A stretch of 64,000 bases of DNA from Blastocatellia bacterium (GCA_016789265.1 JAEUQK010000022.1:1-64000); one strand, 5' to 3'. Positions 35,576-44,965 are shown, counted from the first letter of the stretch. A program made the numbers and translations. The notes: generated from the letters alone by a model not told the origin.

Positions 35576-35992
35576 ATGGTCGAATCGATTGAATCTTCAC
35601 GGGCTCCTGAGCCGGTCGGTCTGTATCCCCACGCTCGACGCGTCGGAGATCTGCTTTTTCTCTCCGGCGTCGGACCACGGGAACGCGGGACAAAAGTGAT
35701 TCCTGGCGTAGAACTGAATGATACAGGTGAAGTAGTTTCGTATGATATAGAAACACAGTGCCGTTCGGTGTTTCAGAACGTCCGGTTTATCGTCGAAGAT
35801 GCAGGGTCATCGTGGGAAAACATAGTGGACGTGACCGTGTTTCTCACTAATATGAAAGACGATTTCCCAATATATAATAAGATCTATGCCGAATATTTCG
35901 CCGACAACAGGCCGTGCCGAACGACCGTTGAAGTAAACTCGCTTCCCACGCCAATTGCAATCGAACTAAAGGTAATAGCAACGATAGAATAA
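35576..35992 (+). CDS. RidA-family protein, candidate 2-aminomuconate deaminase
   Basis: The ATG at 35576 gives 138 residues; an in-frame GTG at 35561 adds five. The protein is a small RidA/YjgF-fold enzyme: GLYPHARRVGDLLFLSGVGPR, then VEDAGSSWENIVDVTVFLTNM, and NRPCRTTVEVNSLPTPIAIELKVIA with the usual ligand-binding Arg. Length and the SGVGPR variant of the SGQ motif match 2-aminomuconate deaminases. The scattered tryptophan-degradation genes around it support that role. Generic enamine/imine deaminase activity is the alternative. Confidence 0.75.
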   Translation: MVESIESSRAPEPVGLYPHARRVGDLLFLSGVGPRERGTKVIPGVELNDTGEVVSYDIETQCRSVFQNVRFIVEDAGSSWENIVDVTVFLTNMKDDFPIYNKIYAEYFADNRPCRTTVEVNSLPTPIAIELKVIATIE

Positions 35993-36009
35993 CGCACAAG
36001 GAGTAGAAG

Positions 36010-37086
36010 ATGACAGCACCAGCAGCAGAAGGGATCGCAACAAGGGGTTTTGCAGTTAAGGCAGCAGACGCAGCATTCGAACCATTCGAATTCCAACGTC
36101 GCGATGTAGGGCCGAAAGATATTTTGATAGACATTTTCTATGCAGGCATTTGCCATTCGGACATTCATCAGGCACGTGCCGAATGGGAACCTATGGTGCC
36201 ATCGCTGTATCCGATGGTTCCGGGCCATGAGATCGTCGGCCGCGTGGTAAAAGTGGGCAGCGAAGTCTCGAAATTCAAAGAGGGCGACATTGCAGGCATC
36301 GGCTGTTTTGTTGACAGTTGTCGACAATGCGGTGCATGCCATGCCGGTATCGAGCAATATTGCATTAAAGGCTCGGCTCAGACCTACAACAGCACGGAAA
36401 TGGACCGTGTAACACCAACTTATGGCGGATATTCGAAGCATTACGTTGTAGATGAATCGTACGCATTAAACGTGAAAGCTCCGGATGCGGACCTTCCGGG
36501 AGTTGCGCCGTTGCTTTGTGCGGGGATAACGACGTACTCGCCGCTCAAACGTTGGGGCGTCGGCCCCGGAAAAAAGGTCGCTATCGCTGGACTCGGGGGA
36601 CTTGGCCACATGGGAGTAAAACTCGCAGTCGCCATGGGAGCCGATGTGACGGTTCTCAGCACTTCGCCCTCAAAAGAAGATGACGCGAAAAAGCTGGGCG
36701 CACACAAGTTCGTCAATATTCGAGACGATGCCGCGCGTGCGGCGGCCACCGGAAGTTTCGACTTCATTCTTGACACGATCTCGGCAAACCACGATTACAA
36801 CACATACCTGTCGCTGCTGTGCCTAAACGGCGTAATGGTGATCGTGGGTGTGCCGACCGAACCGGCGCCGCTGAACGCCTTTTCGTTGATCGGAGGCAAC
36901 AAGGTGCTTGCCGGTTCGCTGATCGGAGGAATACCGGAAACGCAGGAAATGCTTGATTTCTGCGCTCGTCACGCCATCACTTCCGATGTCGAACTCATCA
37001 AACCTGATTACATTGATACGGCCTATGACCGAACGGTCAAAGCTGATGTCAGGTACAGATTTGTGATCGACATGAAGAATGCGTAA
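36010..37086 (+). CDS. Zinc-dependent alcohol dehydrogenase (YahK/cinnamyl-alcohol dehydrogenase type)
   Basis: The 358-residue protein has catalytic-zinc ligands in AGICHSDIHQ (Cys) and VPGHEIVG (His-Glu) and a structural zinc site (CRQCGACHAGIEQYC). The coenzyme motif is GLGGLGHMGVKLA, followed by STSPSK, which favours NADP(H). This is the YahK/CAD aldehyde-reductase group, with broad aldehyde to alcohol specificity. An AAGGAG ribosome-binding site lies at 35998-36003. It starts 17 bases after the RidA gene and is followed at once by a GNAT gene, so the three are probably one transcript. Confidence 0.9.
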   Translation: MTAPAAEGIATRGFAVKAADAAFEPFEFQRRDVGPKDILIDIFYAGICHSDIHQARAEWEPMVPSLYPMVPGHEIVGRVVKVGSEVSKFKEGDIAGIGCFVDSCRQCGACHAGIEQYCIKGSAQTYNSTEMDRVTPTYGGYSKHYVVDESYALNVKAPDADLPGVAPLLCAGITTYSPLKRWGVGPGKKVAIAGLGGLGHMGVKLAVAMGADVTVLSTSPSKEDDAKKLGAHKFVNIRDDAARAAATGSFDFILDTISANHDYNTYLSLLCLNGVMVIVGVPTEPAPLNAFSLIGGNKVLAGSLIGGIPETQEMLDFCARHAITSDVELIKPDYIDTAYDRTVKADVRYRFVIDMKNA

Positions 37087-37626
37087 GTGGAATATCTCTT
37101 GAGACAGGCCGGGACTGACGACACAACGGCGATCGGCGAACTCATTGCTGCTTCGGTCCGCGGTCTTGCCAAAGGTATATACGACGAAAGACAGATCGAA
37201 CTCTCAATTCGGTCTGTCTTTGGAATTGATCATCAACTTATAGCGGACGGAACATATTTTGTAGCCGTCGCAAACCGGCGCATCGTCGGGTGCGGCGGCT
37301 GGAGCAAACGAAGAACGCTATATGGTGCAAGTCGCTTCGAATACAGCCGCGACCCCGAGATGCTCGACCCGGCGGTGGACGCGGCAAAGATAAGGGCATT
37401 CTTTATTCATCCGGAAGCGGCTCGCCAGGGCATCGGGCGGGCGATCCTCGAGAAATGCGAAGCCGAGGCAAGGTCCGCAGGATTTCTCTCCGCCGAGATG
37501 ATGGCCACACTTCCCGGCGTTCCGCTTTACTCGGCGTGCGGATATCATCGGGCGGAAAGTGTAAGTGTTCCAGTGGGCGGATCGGTCGAGATCGAATGCA
37601 TAAAAATGTGGAAAGAACTTAGATGA
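37087..37626 (+). CDS. GNAT-family N-acetyltransferase
   Basis: The 179-residue protein is read from a GTG directly after the dehydrogenase stop. The GNAT fold is visible: YFVAVANRRIVGCGGWSKRR, then IRAFFIHPEAARQGIGRAILEKCEAEARSAGF, with the acetyl-CoA loop RQGIGR. YSACGYHRAE near the end is also typical. The acceptor substrate is unknown. Its stop overlaps the next start in an ATGA. Confidence 0.83.
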   Translation: MEYLLRQAGTDDTTAIGELIAASVRGLAKGIYDERQIELSIRSVFGIDHQLIADGTYFVAVANRRIVGCGGWSKRRTLYGASRFEYSRDPEMLDPAVDAAKIRAFFIHPEAARQGIGRAILEKCEAEARSAGFLSAEMMATLPGVPLYSACGYHRAESVSVPVGGSVEIECIKMWKELR

Positions 37627-38150
37627 GATACGTTGCGCTGCTCCGCGGCATAAATGTCGGCGGGAATACGATGATCAAGATGGCCGAGCTAAAGAAGTCG
37701 TTCGAATCGCTCGGCCTCGAAAATGTCGTTACGTACGTAAATAGTGGGAATCTCGCTTTCGATTCGAAAAAGACCGCTGAAAAAACCCTTGTTAGAAAAC
37801 TGGAAGGCGTGATCGACAAAGACTTCGGCAAACAATTGCCGGTGATGGTTCGCGAACAGAAAGAGATACCCAAGATAATAGCGGCCAATCCTTACGCGGG
37901 TGAGTTCGAAAGTCACAAGGAAATGCACGTCCTCTTTCTGCGTGAAGATATTCCGAAAGACAAAATGCAGCAACTGCTCGATGCCGCACCTGACGGCGAA
38001 CGATACTACGCGATAGGCCGTGAGCTTTATTGTCACCTGCCAAACGGCGTGATCGACAGTCTGCTGGGAAGATCGTTCGTTGAAAAAAAGCTAAAACTCG
38101 CCGTAACAGGCCGCAATTGGCGGACGGTAGAGAAGCTTGCCGAACTCTGA
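37623..38150 (+). CDS. DUF1697-family protein
   Basis: The 175-residue protein begins MRYVALLRGINVGGN, followed by MAELKKSFESLGLENVVTYVNSGNLAF and, late, LGRSFVEKKLKLAVTGRNWRTVEKL. These are the hallmarks of DUF1697, a widespread family of uncharacterised small proteins. It is translationally coupled to the GNAT gene (ATGA). The 3' end lies inside a perfect 14-base-pair hairpin. Confidence 0.88.
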   Translation: MRYVALLRGINVGGNTMIKMAELKKSFESLGLENVVTYVNSGNLAFDSKKTAEKTLVRKLEGVIDKDFGKQLPVMVREQKEIPKIIAANPYAGEFESHKEMHVLFLREDIPKDKMQQLLDAAPDGERYYAIGRELYCHLPNGVIDSLLGRSFVEKKLKLAVTGRNWRTVEKLAEL

Positions 38151-38176
38151 TCTCGAAATTGGGATCAGAGTTCGGC
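38139..38176. terminator. Perfect 14-bp hairpin between convergent genes
   Basis: GCCGAACTCTGATC (38139-38152) is exactly complementary to GATCAGAGTTCGGC (38163-38176), with a ten-base loop. The left arm includes the stop codon of the DUF1697 gene. There is no long T-run. It probably stops transcription from both sides or protects the mRNA end. Confidence 0.6.
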
Positions 38177-38192
38177 GATTCCATATGGCCGC

Positions 38193-39254
38193 TTACGGTC
38201 TTGCCTCCAGAACCAAATTGAACGGCGTTTCCGTTGCCCTCCTAAATCTTGAGAACCCTCCTGCCGTAATGACTTCACCGAGGCGTTTTTCACCGGCCTG
38301 GGCACCCAAACCTAAACCGACCTCTTGTGAACGCGACGCCGGAGTGCAGATCATCGTCGATGCCGAATAGTAAACTCGGCCTATTGGATTGAGATTGTCC
38401 TGCACAGCGTCGTTCGCAAAAGGTTCCACGATCATCCACGTGCCATCATCCTTCAACGCTTTTCTCACATGAGCGGCCGCACCGACAGGATCACCCATGT
38501 CGTGAAGGCAATCAAAGAAAGTTACGAGATCATAGCCTTCTCCCGGAAATTCCTTCGAGGCTGCAACTTGGAAACTGATATTTCCTTCGGCCCCGGCCGC
38601 GTTTGCACGCTCGCGTGCCTTCTCGATCGAGCCTTTGTGATAGTCGAAGCCAACGAACTCCGACTTAGGATATGCCTTCGCCATCAGAATGGTCGAAGCT
38701 CCGTATCCGCAGCCGACGTCGGCAACCTTTGCGCCGGCTCGCAATTTTTCTTCGACGCCATCGAGTGCCGGAAGCCAGGCACTTACAAGGCTCGCTACGT
38801 AGCCAGGTCGGAAAAAGAGCTCGGTGCCGTGAAAAAGGTCAGGGTGGTGTTCATGCCAGCCGAAGCCATCGCCTGTCCTGAACCTTTCGGTGAGGTCCGG
38901 GATCGCTCGCAAGGCCGATGTTGCAAGTATGAATGCACCCGGAAGATAAGCCGGGTTATTTTCGTCCGTCATGACGAAGGCCTGCTCATCCGTCATGTAG
39001 TAACTATCTTTTTCGGCGTCGTATTCGATATAGCCGCTCGCCGCGTTGGCGTTGAGCCATTCGCGAACGTATCGCGCGTTCGTGTTTGTGACCTTCGCCA
39101 GTTCTTCTGGGGTGATCCGTTCGTTGGGTGCACCCATGGCCTTGTAGAGGCCAAGTTTTTCACCGATCACGATAGAACCGGCGTGCATGGCCGCGCCCAG
39201 GTCCCCAACAAATTTTCCAAGCAGTTCGTTTAATTTCTCTTCATTGATATTCAT
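38193..39254 (-). CDS. SAM-dependent methyltransferase with N-terminal winged-helix domain
   Basis: The ATG at 39254 gives 353 residues; a Met four codons earlier is possible. The N-terminus carries a winged helix (TPEELAKVTNTNARYVREWLNANAASGYIEY). The Rossmann methyltransferase follows, with motif I VADVGCGYGASTILMAKAYP, then SEFVGFDYHKGSIEKAR and LVTFFDCLHDMGDPVGAA. This two-part layout is that of Rv2258c-like small-molecule methyltransferases. The substrate is unknown. It diverges from the 3-hydroxyanthranilate dioxygenase gene. Confidence 0.85.
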   Translation of the reverse strand: MNINEEKLNELLGKFVGDLGAAMHAGSIVIGEKLGLYKAMGAPNERITPEELAKVTNTNARYVREWLNANAASGYIEYDAEKDSYYMTDEQAFVMTDENNPAYLPGAFILATSALRAIPDLTERFRTGDGFGWHEHHPDLFHGTELFFRPGYVASLVSAWLPALDGVEEKLRAGAKVADVGCGYGASTILMAKAYPKSEFVGFDYHKGSIEKARERANAAGAEGNISFQVAASKEFPGEGYDLVTFFDCLHDMGDPVGAAAHVRKALKDDGTWMIVEPFANDAVQDNLNPIGRVYYSASTMICTPASRSQEVGLGLGAQAGEKRLGEVITAGGFSRFRRATETPFNLVLEARP

Positions 39255-39424
39255 AGCTCGCCTCATTCTCAGCCCTAATTAACGGCATAGATGCTCCGTC
39301 AACTATTAAGACGGCATTCTCGATCTAAATTGGACATCCCGATATCGATCGATGTTGCTGCGGGAAGATTCAAACAGAATTTAAGGTTATACTCTATATC
39401 AGTCGTCAAATTAGAGGCATTAAA

Positions 39425-39949
39425 ATGAAGCTCCGTCGTCCTTTCAACTTTAAGCAGTGGATCGATGAACACCGGCATTTGCTCAAGCCGCCCGTAGGAA
39501 ATCAGTGCGTCTATGACGACGAGGATTTCATCGTGATGGTCGTCGGTGGGCCAAATTCGCGAAAAGACTATCATTGGGACGAAGGCGAAGAGCTTTTCTA
39601 TCAGCTCGAAGGCGACATAAAAGTGCAGATACAAGAAGACGGAAAAGCCGTTGAAGTGCCGATCCGCGAAGGCGAGATGTTTCTACTGCCGCCCCGCATT
39701 CCTCACAATCCGATCCGCGGAGCGAACACCGTTGGCCTCGTCATCGAACGTAAACGCCGACCTGGCGAACTCGACGGTCTGCTCTGGTTCTGCGAAAACT
39801 GCAATAACAAGCTTTACGAAGAATACTTTCAGCTCGAAGACATAACCACGCAGTTTCAGGGCGTGTTCAGGAAATTCTATAGCTCGGAAGATCTGCGCAC
39901 GTGCAAGGAATGCAGCTCCGTCATGCAGCCTCCTCCGGTCGCCGCCTAA
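39425..39949 (+). CDS. nbaC: 3-hydroxyanthranilate 3,4-dioxygenase
   Basis: The 174-residue cupin matches the bacterial enzyme. Iron ligands are H50, E56 and H94; substrate contacts are R46, R98 and E108. C-terminal Cys pairs (CENC and CKEC) form the rubredoxin-like second iron site. It opens the ring of 3-hydroxyanthranilate to 2-amino-3-carboxymuconate semialdehyde, the branch point between NAD synthesis and 2-aminomuconate. AGAGG lies seven bases before the ATG, and a TATACT -10-like element lies at 39388-39393. It stands alone, about 4 kb before the decarboxylase for its product. Confidence 0.94.
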   Translation: MKLRRPFNFKQWIDEHRHLLKPPVGNQCVYDDEDFIVMVVGGPNSRKDYHWDEGEELFYQLEGDIKVQIQEDGKAVEVPIREGEMFLLPPRIPHNPIRGANTVGLVIERKRRPGELDGLLWFCENCNNKLYEEYFQLEDITTQFQGVFRKFYSSEDLRTCKECSSVMQPPPVAA

Positions 39950-40104
39950 ATTCTCTCTCACACTTGGAGCCAGGCACGCCTCAAAAATGCGGCGAGCGAG
40001 GCGGCGGGGGCGAATATCAACGGCGGAGACAGACGCGTCGGGAGTAAAAAAACTCTCGGAAAGAGCTTCTCTGTGCCAGTTTGACACACGTATTCGGACA
40101 ATTC

Positions 40105-40134
40105 GCATTGGCAAAAATAATTATCGGCCAATGC
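40105..40134. promoter_or_regulatory. Inverted repeat in the long gap before the Asp-box protein
   Basis: GCATTGGC (40105-40112) and GCCAATGC (40127-40134) form perfect 8-base arms around an AT-rich 14-base centre. A TTGACA lies just upstream (40081-40086) but has no good -10 at standard spacing. It could be an operator, or a weak terminator for the dioxygenase. I see nothing else in 39950-40319. Confidence 0.35.
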
Positions 40135-40319
40135 CATTTTGCGAAACGACACCCCCGTTTATTTGGAATTGGCTTCACAAATCTTTACATTCCAGACTTC
40201 GTAATTTGTTGCGAAAACTCGAAAACTGACCTAAATTGTAAGCGTTCCATCTGGCACTTCAATTTCAGATCGATTGATTAAGCTCTATTCCACTCTATTT
40301 GCGAGGTTCGTGTAAGACT

Positions 40320-43300
40320 ATGCGGATGTTCTCCAGCTTTCGAGGCCTGATCCCGTCGTTTGTATTACTATCGTTGTTCGTTGTGTCGGCAAACTCACAG
40401 CCGAAACCGAAAGAAACCCCTAAAGATAAATCGAAAAATGCAAAGGCAACACCCACGCCGACACCGGTTCCAACACCAAGGCCGGAAGAGGCCTATAATG
40501 CGGCGATCTCTAGCTTGAGATTTCGCGAGATCGGCCCGGCGACGATGGGCGGGCGTATCAACGATATCGAGGTCGATCCGACGGATTCACGGATTATCTA
40601 TGCGGCGACCGCTGCCGGAGGAATTGCGAAATCGGTGAATGGCGGAACGTCGTGGACGATGATCTTTGACAAAGAATCAGTAAACAGCATCGGCGACATC
40701 GCAATTTCGACATCGAACCCATCTATCATTTGGGCCGGTTCCGGCGAATCGAACAACCGCCAGAGTTCCTCGTGGGGAAATGGAATTTACAAGTCACTTG
40801 ACGGCGGAAAGACATGGAAGAACATGGGCCTCGAGAAGACGATGGCGATTGCCCGTGTTGTCGTTCATCCAACCGACCCGGATGTGGTCTATGTGGCGGC
40901 AACCGGAAACCTCTGGGCCGCGACTTCCGACCGAGGCGTTTACAAGACGACCGACGGTGGAAAGACCTGGCGACAGGTCCTCAAGGTAAATGACGATACC
41001 GGGGCGACCGAGATCGTCATCGATCCTATCAGTCCGAACATCCTGTATGCCGCAATGTACCAGCGTCGGCGAACGGTTTTCGGCTTTAACGGCAGCGGCG
41101 AACACAGCGCGATGTATAAGTCGAACGACGGCGGTGAGACCTGGAACAAGATCACAAAGGGAATGCCCTACGACACCGAAAACGCGCCTACTCCTCGGCC
41201 GGAAGGCTTGCTGGAAACCGGCCGCATTGCGATCGCCGTATATCCGAAAGACACAAATGTCGTTTACGCGACGGTCGAACATGCAAATGGAGGCGTGTTC
41301 AGATCCAACGACAAGGGCGAGACATGGACACGAATGGCCGACATTGCGGCCGTTCCAAGGCCAATGTACTTCTCGCAGATCCGCATCGATCCGAACAACG
41401 ACCAACGTATATGGCAAGCCGGCGTTACCATGCAATATTCCGAAGATGGCGGCCGAACCTGGTCGGGAAACTTCGCTCGTGCTCCTCACGCCGACACACA
41501 CGGAATATGGATCGACCCGAACGATTCAAACCATTTGATCATCGGCAACGATGGCGGTATCAACATCACATATGACCGTGGAAAAACTTGGGACTACGCG
41601 AACACGATCCCGCTCGGCCAGTTCTATGAGGTTGGTGCAAACAATGCTATGCCTTATATCATCTGCGGCGGATTGCAGGACAATAATACGTGGTGCGGAC
41701 CAAGCATGTCGATGAATCCGCGGGGGATCACAAATGACGACTGGTTCACTATCGGCGGAGGTGACGGCTTTTTTGCCCAGCCGGACCCGAACGACTCGAA
41801 CATCGTCTATGCCGAATCGCAGGACGGCAACCTCTTGCGAAGAAACATTCAGACCGGTGAAAGCAAGAGCATCAGGCCAAGAGAAGAAGATGGTGAAAAG
41901 CCCTATCGCTTTCAGTGGAACTCGCCGATATTGATCTCCTCGTTCGATTCGAACACGATCTATTATCCCGGCAACTTCGTTTTCAAGTCGACGAATCGCG
42001 GCGATGTATGGAAAAAGATCAGTCCCGATCTGACGACCGGTGTCGATCGGAATACGCTTCAGATCATGGGCAAGGTGCCAGATAAGAACACCCGTTCACG
42101 ACACGACGGTGTTCAGAATTTCCCGACGATCACGACGATCAGCGAGTCTCCACTGGACCGAAATGTTCTTTGGGCCGGAACAGACGACGGGAATCTTCAG
42201 GTCACGCGAGACGGCCAGACATGGAAGAACGTCGCCGAAAGAGTCCCGGGCGTCCCGAAAGGAACGTATGTGAGCCGCGTGATCACATCACGGTCCGCTG
42301 CCGGAACCGCTTACGTAACATTTGACGGCCACCGAAATGGTGATTTCAAGGTGTATGTCTTCTCAACTAATGATTTTGGAGAAACGTGGAAAGACATCAG
42401 CTCGAACCTGCCGCAGAACAACGGCATTGCCAACGTAATTAGGGAACATCCGAGGAATCCGAACCTGTTGCTCGTTGGCACCGAATTCGGCCTCTTTGCC
42501 TCATACAATAAGGGCGATTCGTGGACGCAGGTAAAGCTCAACCTTCCGACCGTCCCGGTTGACGACATTCTCATTCACCCGCGAGAGAACGACCTGATAC
42601 TCGGAACACACGGACGTTCGATCTGGGTACTCGATGACATGACACCGATCGAACAAATGAACGAAACGGTCACGACAAGCAGCGTTCACCTGTTTCAGCC
42701 GCGACAATCGGTAATGTGGAGACTGTGGAACAACAAAGACCTTACGTCGGACAAGGTGTTCTACGGACAGAATCCGCCGAATGGCGCGATCATTCAGTTC
42801 TATCTGAAGGATGCCTTAGCCGACCGAGAGAACGTCACACTCACGTTCCAGGATGCGGCAGGCCAAACACTTAGGACCGTTAATTGCACAAAGCCACAGC
42901 CTTCTCCGACCCCGGGCCAGGGCGGCCCTGGGGGCGGACCCGGCGGCGGCGGTGGAGGCGGTTTCGGATTTGGCGGCGGCGGTGGACAGCAGTGCATCGC
43001 AAATAAAGGCCTTAACCGTTTTGTTTGGGATATGCGCTCGCGACCGGCCGGCCCGCAGCTTCCGCAAGGAGCGGGCGGCGGTGGTGGCGGAGGCGGTGGA
43101 TTTGGCGGCGGACTTGCAAACTTAGGCTTCCGCGTAGACCCCGGCGATTACACTGTGAAGATCAAACGCGGCGAGACGGAGATGGCGAAGACATTCAAAG
43201 TCATCGATGATCCACGGATAATTTTCTCAGCCGAAGATCGTGCGAAGAAGAAAGCAGCACTTCAGAAATTCCAGCCGATCGTCACACAGGCCTCGCTCGC

Positions 43301-43778
43301 TCAGTTCCAGATAGTCAATTTGCGGACTAATCTGAACAACGCCATCGAGTCATGGAAACGTCCCGGTGCTCAACAGATCCCTGAAAACATTAGAAAAGCC
43401 GCAGAAGACCTTTTGAAAAAGGTGGATGCAGCCTACGTGAACTGGGGAACTCCTCCGTCGCTCGTGAGCAATATCAGTCAGGCGGGACCGCCGCTTGTCG
43501 AGTTACCGACGCCCCTCAACCAGCGAGCGACTCAGGTGCTGATCGCGATGGAAAATGCTTCGACCGCGCCTACCGAGTGGGAACTTGCGCAGATAGAGAT
43601 CCTTGCCGGAAAGATACCGCCGGCAGCCGAGGAAGTCAGAAAACTAGTTTCGGTGGATCTCGCGGCACTAAACAACATGATGCTTGAGGCAAAGATACCA
43701 TATATCCAGCCTCCGACACTTGGACCCGGCGGAGGTGGCGGTCGTCGCCCGGGCAGCGAAGAAGGTGACGATCACTAA
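40320..43778 (+). CDS. Large secreted Asp-box (BNR/VPS10-like) beta-propeller protein with poly-Gly inserts
   Basis: The ATG at 40320 gives 1152 residues with a signal peptide (to about ANSQ) and a Thr/Pro linker. About eleven Asp-box turns follow (SVNGGTSW, SLDGGKTW, TTDGGKTW, SNDGGETW, SNDKGETW, SEDGGRTW, STNRGDVW and so on), forming sialidase- or sortilin-like beta-propellers. After RSIWVLDDMTPIEQM a small beta domain contains two Gly-rich runs (about residues 866-893 and 918-931). A helical C-terminus follows, ending GGGGGRRPGSEEGDDH. Family members are annotated as glycosyl hydrolase or sortilin-like, but no catalytic residues are visible. A secreted binding or scaffold role is more likely. 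Confidence 0.8.
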   Translation: MRMFSSFRGLIPSFVLLSLFVVSANSQPKPKETPKDKSKNAKATPTPTPVPTPRPEEAYNAAISSLRFREIGPATMGGRINDIEVDPTDSRIIYAATAAGGIAKSVNGGTSWTMIFDKESVNSIGDIAISTSNPSIIWAGSGESNNRQSSSWGNGIYKSLDGGKTWKNMGLEKTMAIARVVVHPTDPDVVYVAATGNLWAATSDRGVYKTTDGGKTWRQVLKVNDDTGATEIVIDPISPNILYAAMYQRRRTVFGFNGSGEHSAMYKSNDGGETWNKITKGMPYDTENAPTPRPEGLLETGRIAIAVYPKDTNVVYATVEHANGGVFRSNDKGETWTRMADIAAVPRPMYFSQIRIDPNNDQRIWQAGVTMQYSEDGGRTWSGNFARAPHADTHGIWIDPNDSNHLIIGNDGGINITYDRGKTWDYANTIPLGQFYEVGANNAMPYIICGGLQDNNTWCGPSMSMNPRGITNDDWFTIGGGDGFFAQPDPNDSNIVYAESQDGNLLRRNIQTGESKSIRPREEDGEKPYRFQWNSPILISSFDSNTIYYPGNFVFKSTNRGDVWKKISPDLTTGVDRNTLQIMGKVPDKNTRSRHDGVQNFPTITTISESPLDRNVLWAGTDDGNLQVTRDGQTWKNVAERVPGVPKGTYVSRVITSRSAAGTAYVTFDGHRNGDFKVYVFSTNDFGETWKDISSNLPQNNGIANVIREHPRNPNLLLVGTEFGLFASYNKGDSWTQVKLNLPTVPVDDILIHPRENDLILGTHGRSIWVLDDMTPIEQMNETVTTSSVHLFQPRQSVMWRLWNNKDLTSDKVFYGQNPPNGAIIQFYLKDALADRENVTLTFQDAAGQTLRTVNCTKPQPSPTPGQGGPGGGPGGGGGGGFGFGGGGGQQCIANKGLNRFVWDMRSRPAGPQLPQGAGGGGGGGGGFGGGLANLGFRVDPGDYTVKIKRGETEMAKTFKVIDDPRIIFSAEDRAKKKAALQKFQPIVTQASLAQFQIVNLRTNLNNAIESWKRPGAQQIPENIRKAAEDLLKKVDAAYVNWGTPPSLVSNISQAGPPLVELPTPLNQRATQVLIAMENASTAPTEWELAQIEILAGKIPPAAEEVRKLVSVDLAALNNMMLEAKIPYIQPPTLGPGGGGGRRPGSEEGDDH

Positions 43779-43805
43779 CTGAGCGATTTCTCATTCCGAA
43801 AACTC

Positions 43806-43846
43806 GAGATCGGCCTGAACAGAAGCGGCCGATCTCTTTTTTTTTT
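43806..43846 (+). terminator. Rho-independent terminator
   Basis: GAGATCGGCC (43806-43815) pairs perfectly with GGCCGATCTC (43827-43836), followed by ten T residues. It ends the Asp-box protein gene. Confidence 0.92.
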
Positions 43847-43885
43847 CAGGTTCGGCAATTAACCCGATTCGGATAGAATGAAGAA

Positions 43886-44899
43886 ATGCTGAAGATCGAC
43901 GTCCACACGCACATACTTCCGCGAGATATTCCTGACTGGAAAGATCGTTTTGGTTATGGCGGATTTATCACACTCGATCATTACGATCCATGCTGTGCTC
44001 GGATGGTTCGCGACGACGGAAAGCAGTTTCGCGATATCCAAGAAAATTGCTGGGATCCGGTAAAGCGGATCGAAGAAATGGATGAATACGGCATCACAGT
44101 TCAGGTGCTCTCTACCGTACCGGTCATGTTCAGCTATTGGGCAAAGCCGCATGACGGCGTGAACGTTGCGAAATTTCTGAATGATCATATAGCTGACGTC
44201 GTCACCGAGTTTCCTTTGAGATTTGCCGGGCTCGGCACCGTTCCGCTGCAGGATACGACGCTTGCGATCGCTGAAATCGAGCGATGTAAACAGATCGGAC
44301 TATCCGGCGTACAGATCGGAACCAACGTCAACCAAAAGAACCTAAGCGAGCCTGAGTTCTTCGATTTCTTCGAAGCGTGCTCCGAGTTGGGAATGGCGGT
44401 TTTTATTCATCCATGGGAAATGATGGGTGAGGGGGATATGCAGAAATATTGGCTTCCATGGCTTGTTGGGATGCCGGCTGAGGTCTCACGTGCGATATGC
44501 TCCCTGATATTCTCCGGAACTCTTGAACGCCTGCCGGATATGCGTATTTGTTTCGCACATGGCGGCGGCTCATTTCCCGCGACAATTGGCCGCATCGATC
44601 ATGGCTTTGACGTTCGGCCCGACCTCTGCGCAACCGATAATCCTTACGGCCCTCGAAAATATCTGAGTCAGATGTACTTCGACTCTTTGGTGCATGAGCC
44701 TGCGATGCTCGATTATTTGATACGGCTGGTGGGTGACGATCGGGTAATGCTTGGTACGGACTATCCGTTTCCGCTCGGCGAACTCGAACCCGGGAAACTG
44801 ATCGAGTCTATGCAATACGGGAATGGGATAAAGCAGAATCTCTTTAACGGAGCAGCATTAACTTGGTTGGGGCTCGACTCAAGCGCTTTTGCTACCTAA
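43886..44899 (+). CDS. nbaD: 2-amino-3-carboxymuconate-6-semialdehyde decarboxylase (ACMSD)
   Basis: The 337-residue amidohydrolase-superfamily protein has the H7-T-H9 metal pair (DVHTHI), VFIHPWEMMG (metal His), FAHGGGSFP (catalytic His) and GTDYPFPLG (metal Asp). PCCARMVRDDGKQFRDIQENCWDP and VQVLSTVPVMFSYWAKP are diagnostic of ACMSD. It removes CO2 non-oxidatively from the product of 3-hydroxyanthranilate dioxygenase. This prevents spontaneous closure to quinolinate and feeds 2-aminomuconate semialdehyde to the aldehyde dehydrogenase. It sits alone between two hairpins, about 0.65 kb before the kynureninase operon. Confidence 0.94.
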   Translation: MLKIDVHTHILPRDIPDWKDRFGYGGFITLDHYDPCCARMVRDDGKQFRDIQENCWDPVKRIEEMDEYGITVQVLSTVPVMFSYWAKPHDGVNVAKFLNDHIADVVTEFPLRFAGLGTVPLQDTTLAIAEIERCKQIGLSGVQIGTNVNQKNLSEPEFFDFFEACSELGMAVFIHPWEMMGEGDMQKYWLPWLVGMPAEVSRAICSLIFSGTLERLPDMRICFAHGGGSFPATIGRIDHGFDVRPDLCATDNPYGPRKYLSQMYFDSLVHEPAMLDYLIRLVGDDRVMLGTDYPFPLGELEPGKLIESMQYGNGIKQNLFNGAALTWLGLDSSAFAT

Positions 44900-44909
44900 T
44901 GTGAGACAT

Positions 44910-44938
44910 GAAGGCGTTCAGGGAAACAGAACGCCTTC
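44910..44938. terminator. Perfect 10-bp hairpin between convergent genes
   Basis: GAAGGCGTTC (44910-44919) and GAACGCCTTC (44929-44938) are exact complements around a nine-base A-rich loop. No T-run follows on either strand. It lies just after the ACMSD stop and before the convergent small secreted protein gene. Confidence 0.55.
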
Positions 44939-44965
44939 TGAAAAGTCTATTTATTGGATCTCGAA

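Noticed and set aside
40081..40109. TTGACA as promoter of the Asp-box protein gene
   Set aside because: At 16-18 bases downstream there is no acceptable -10 hexamer, and the site is over 200 bases from the start codon.
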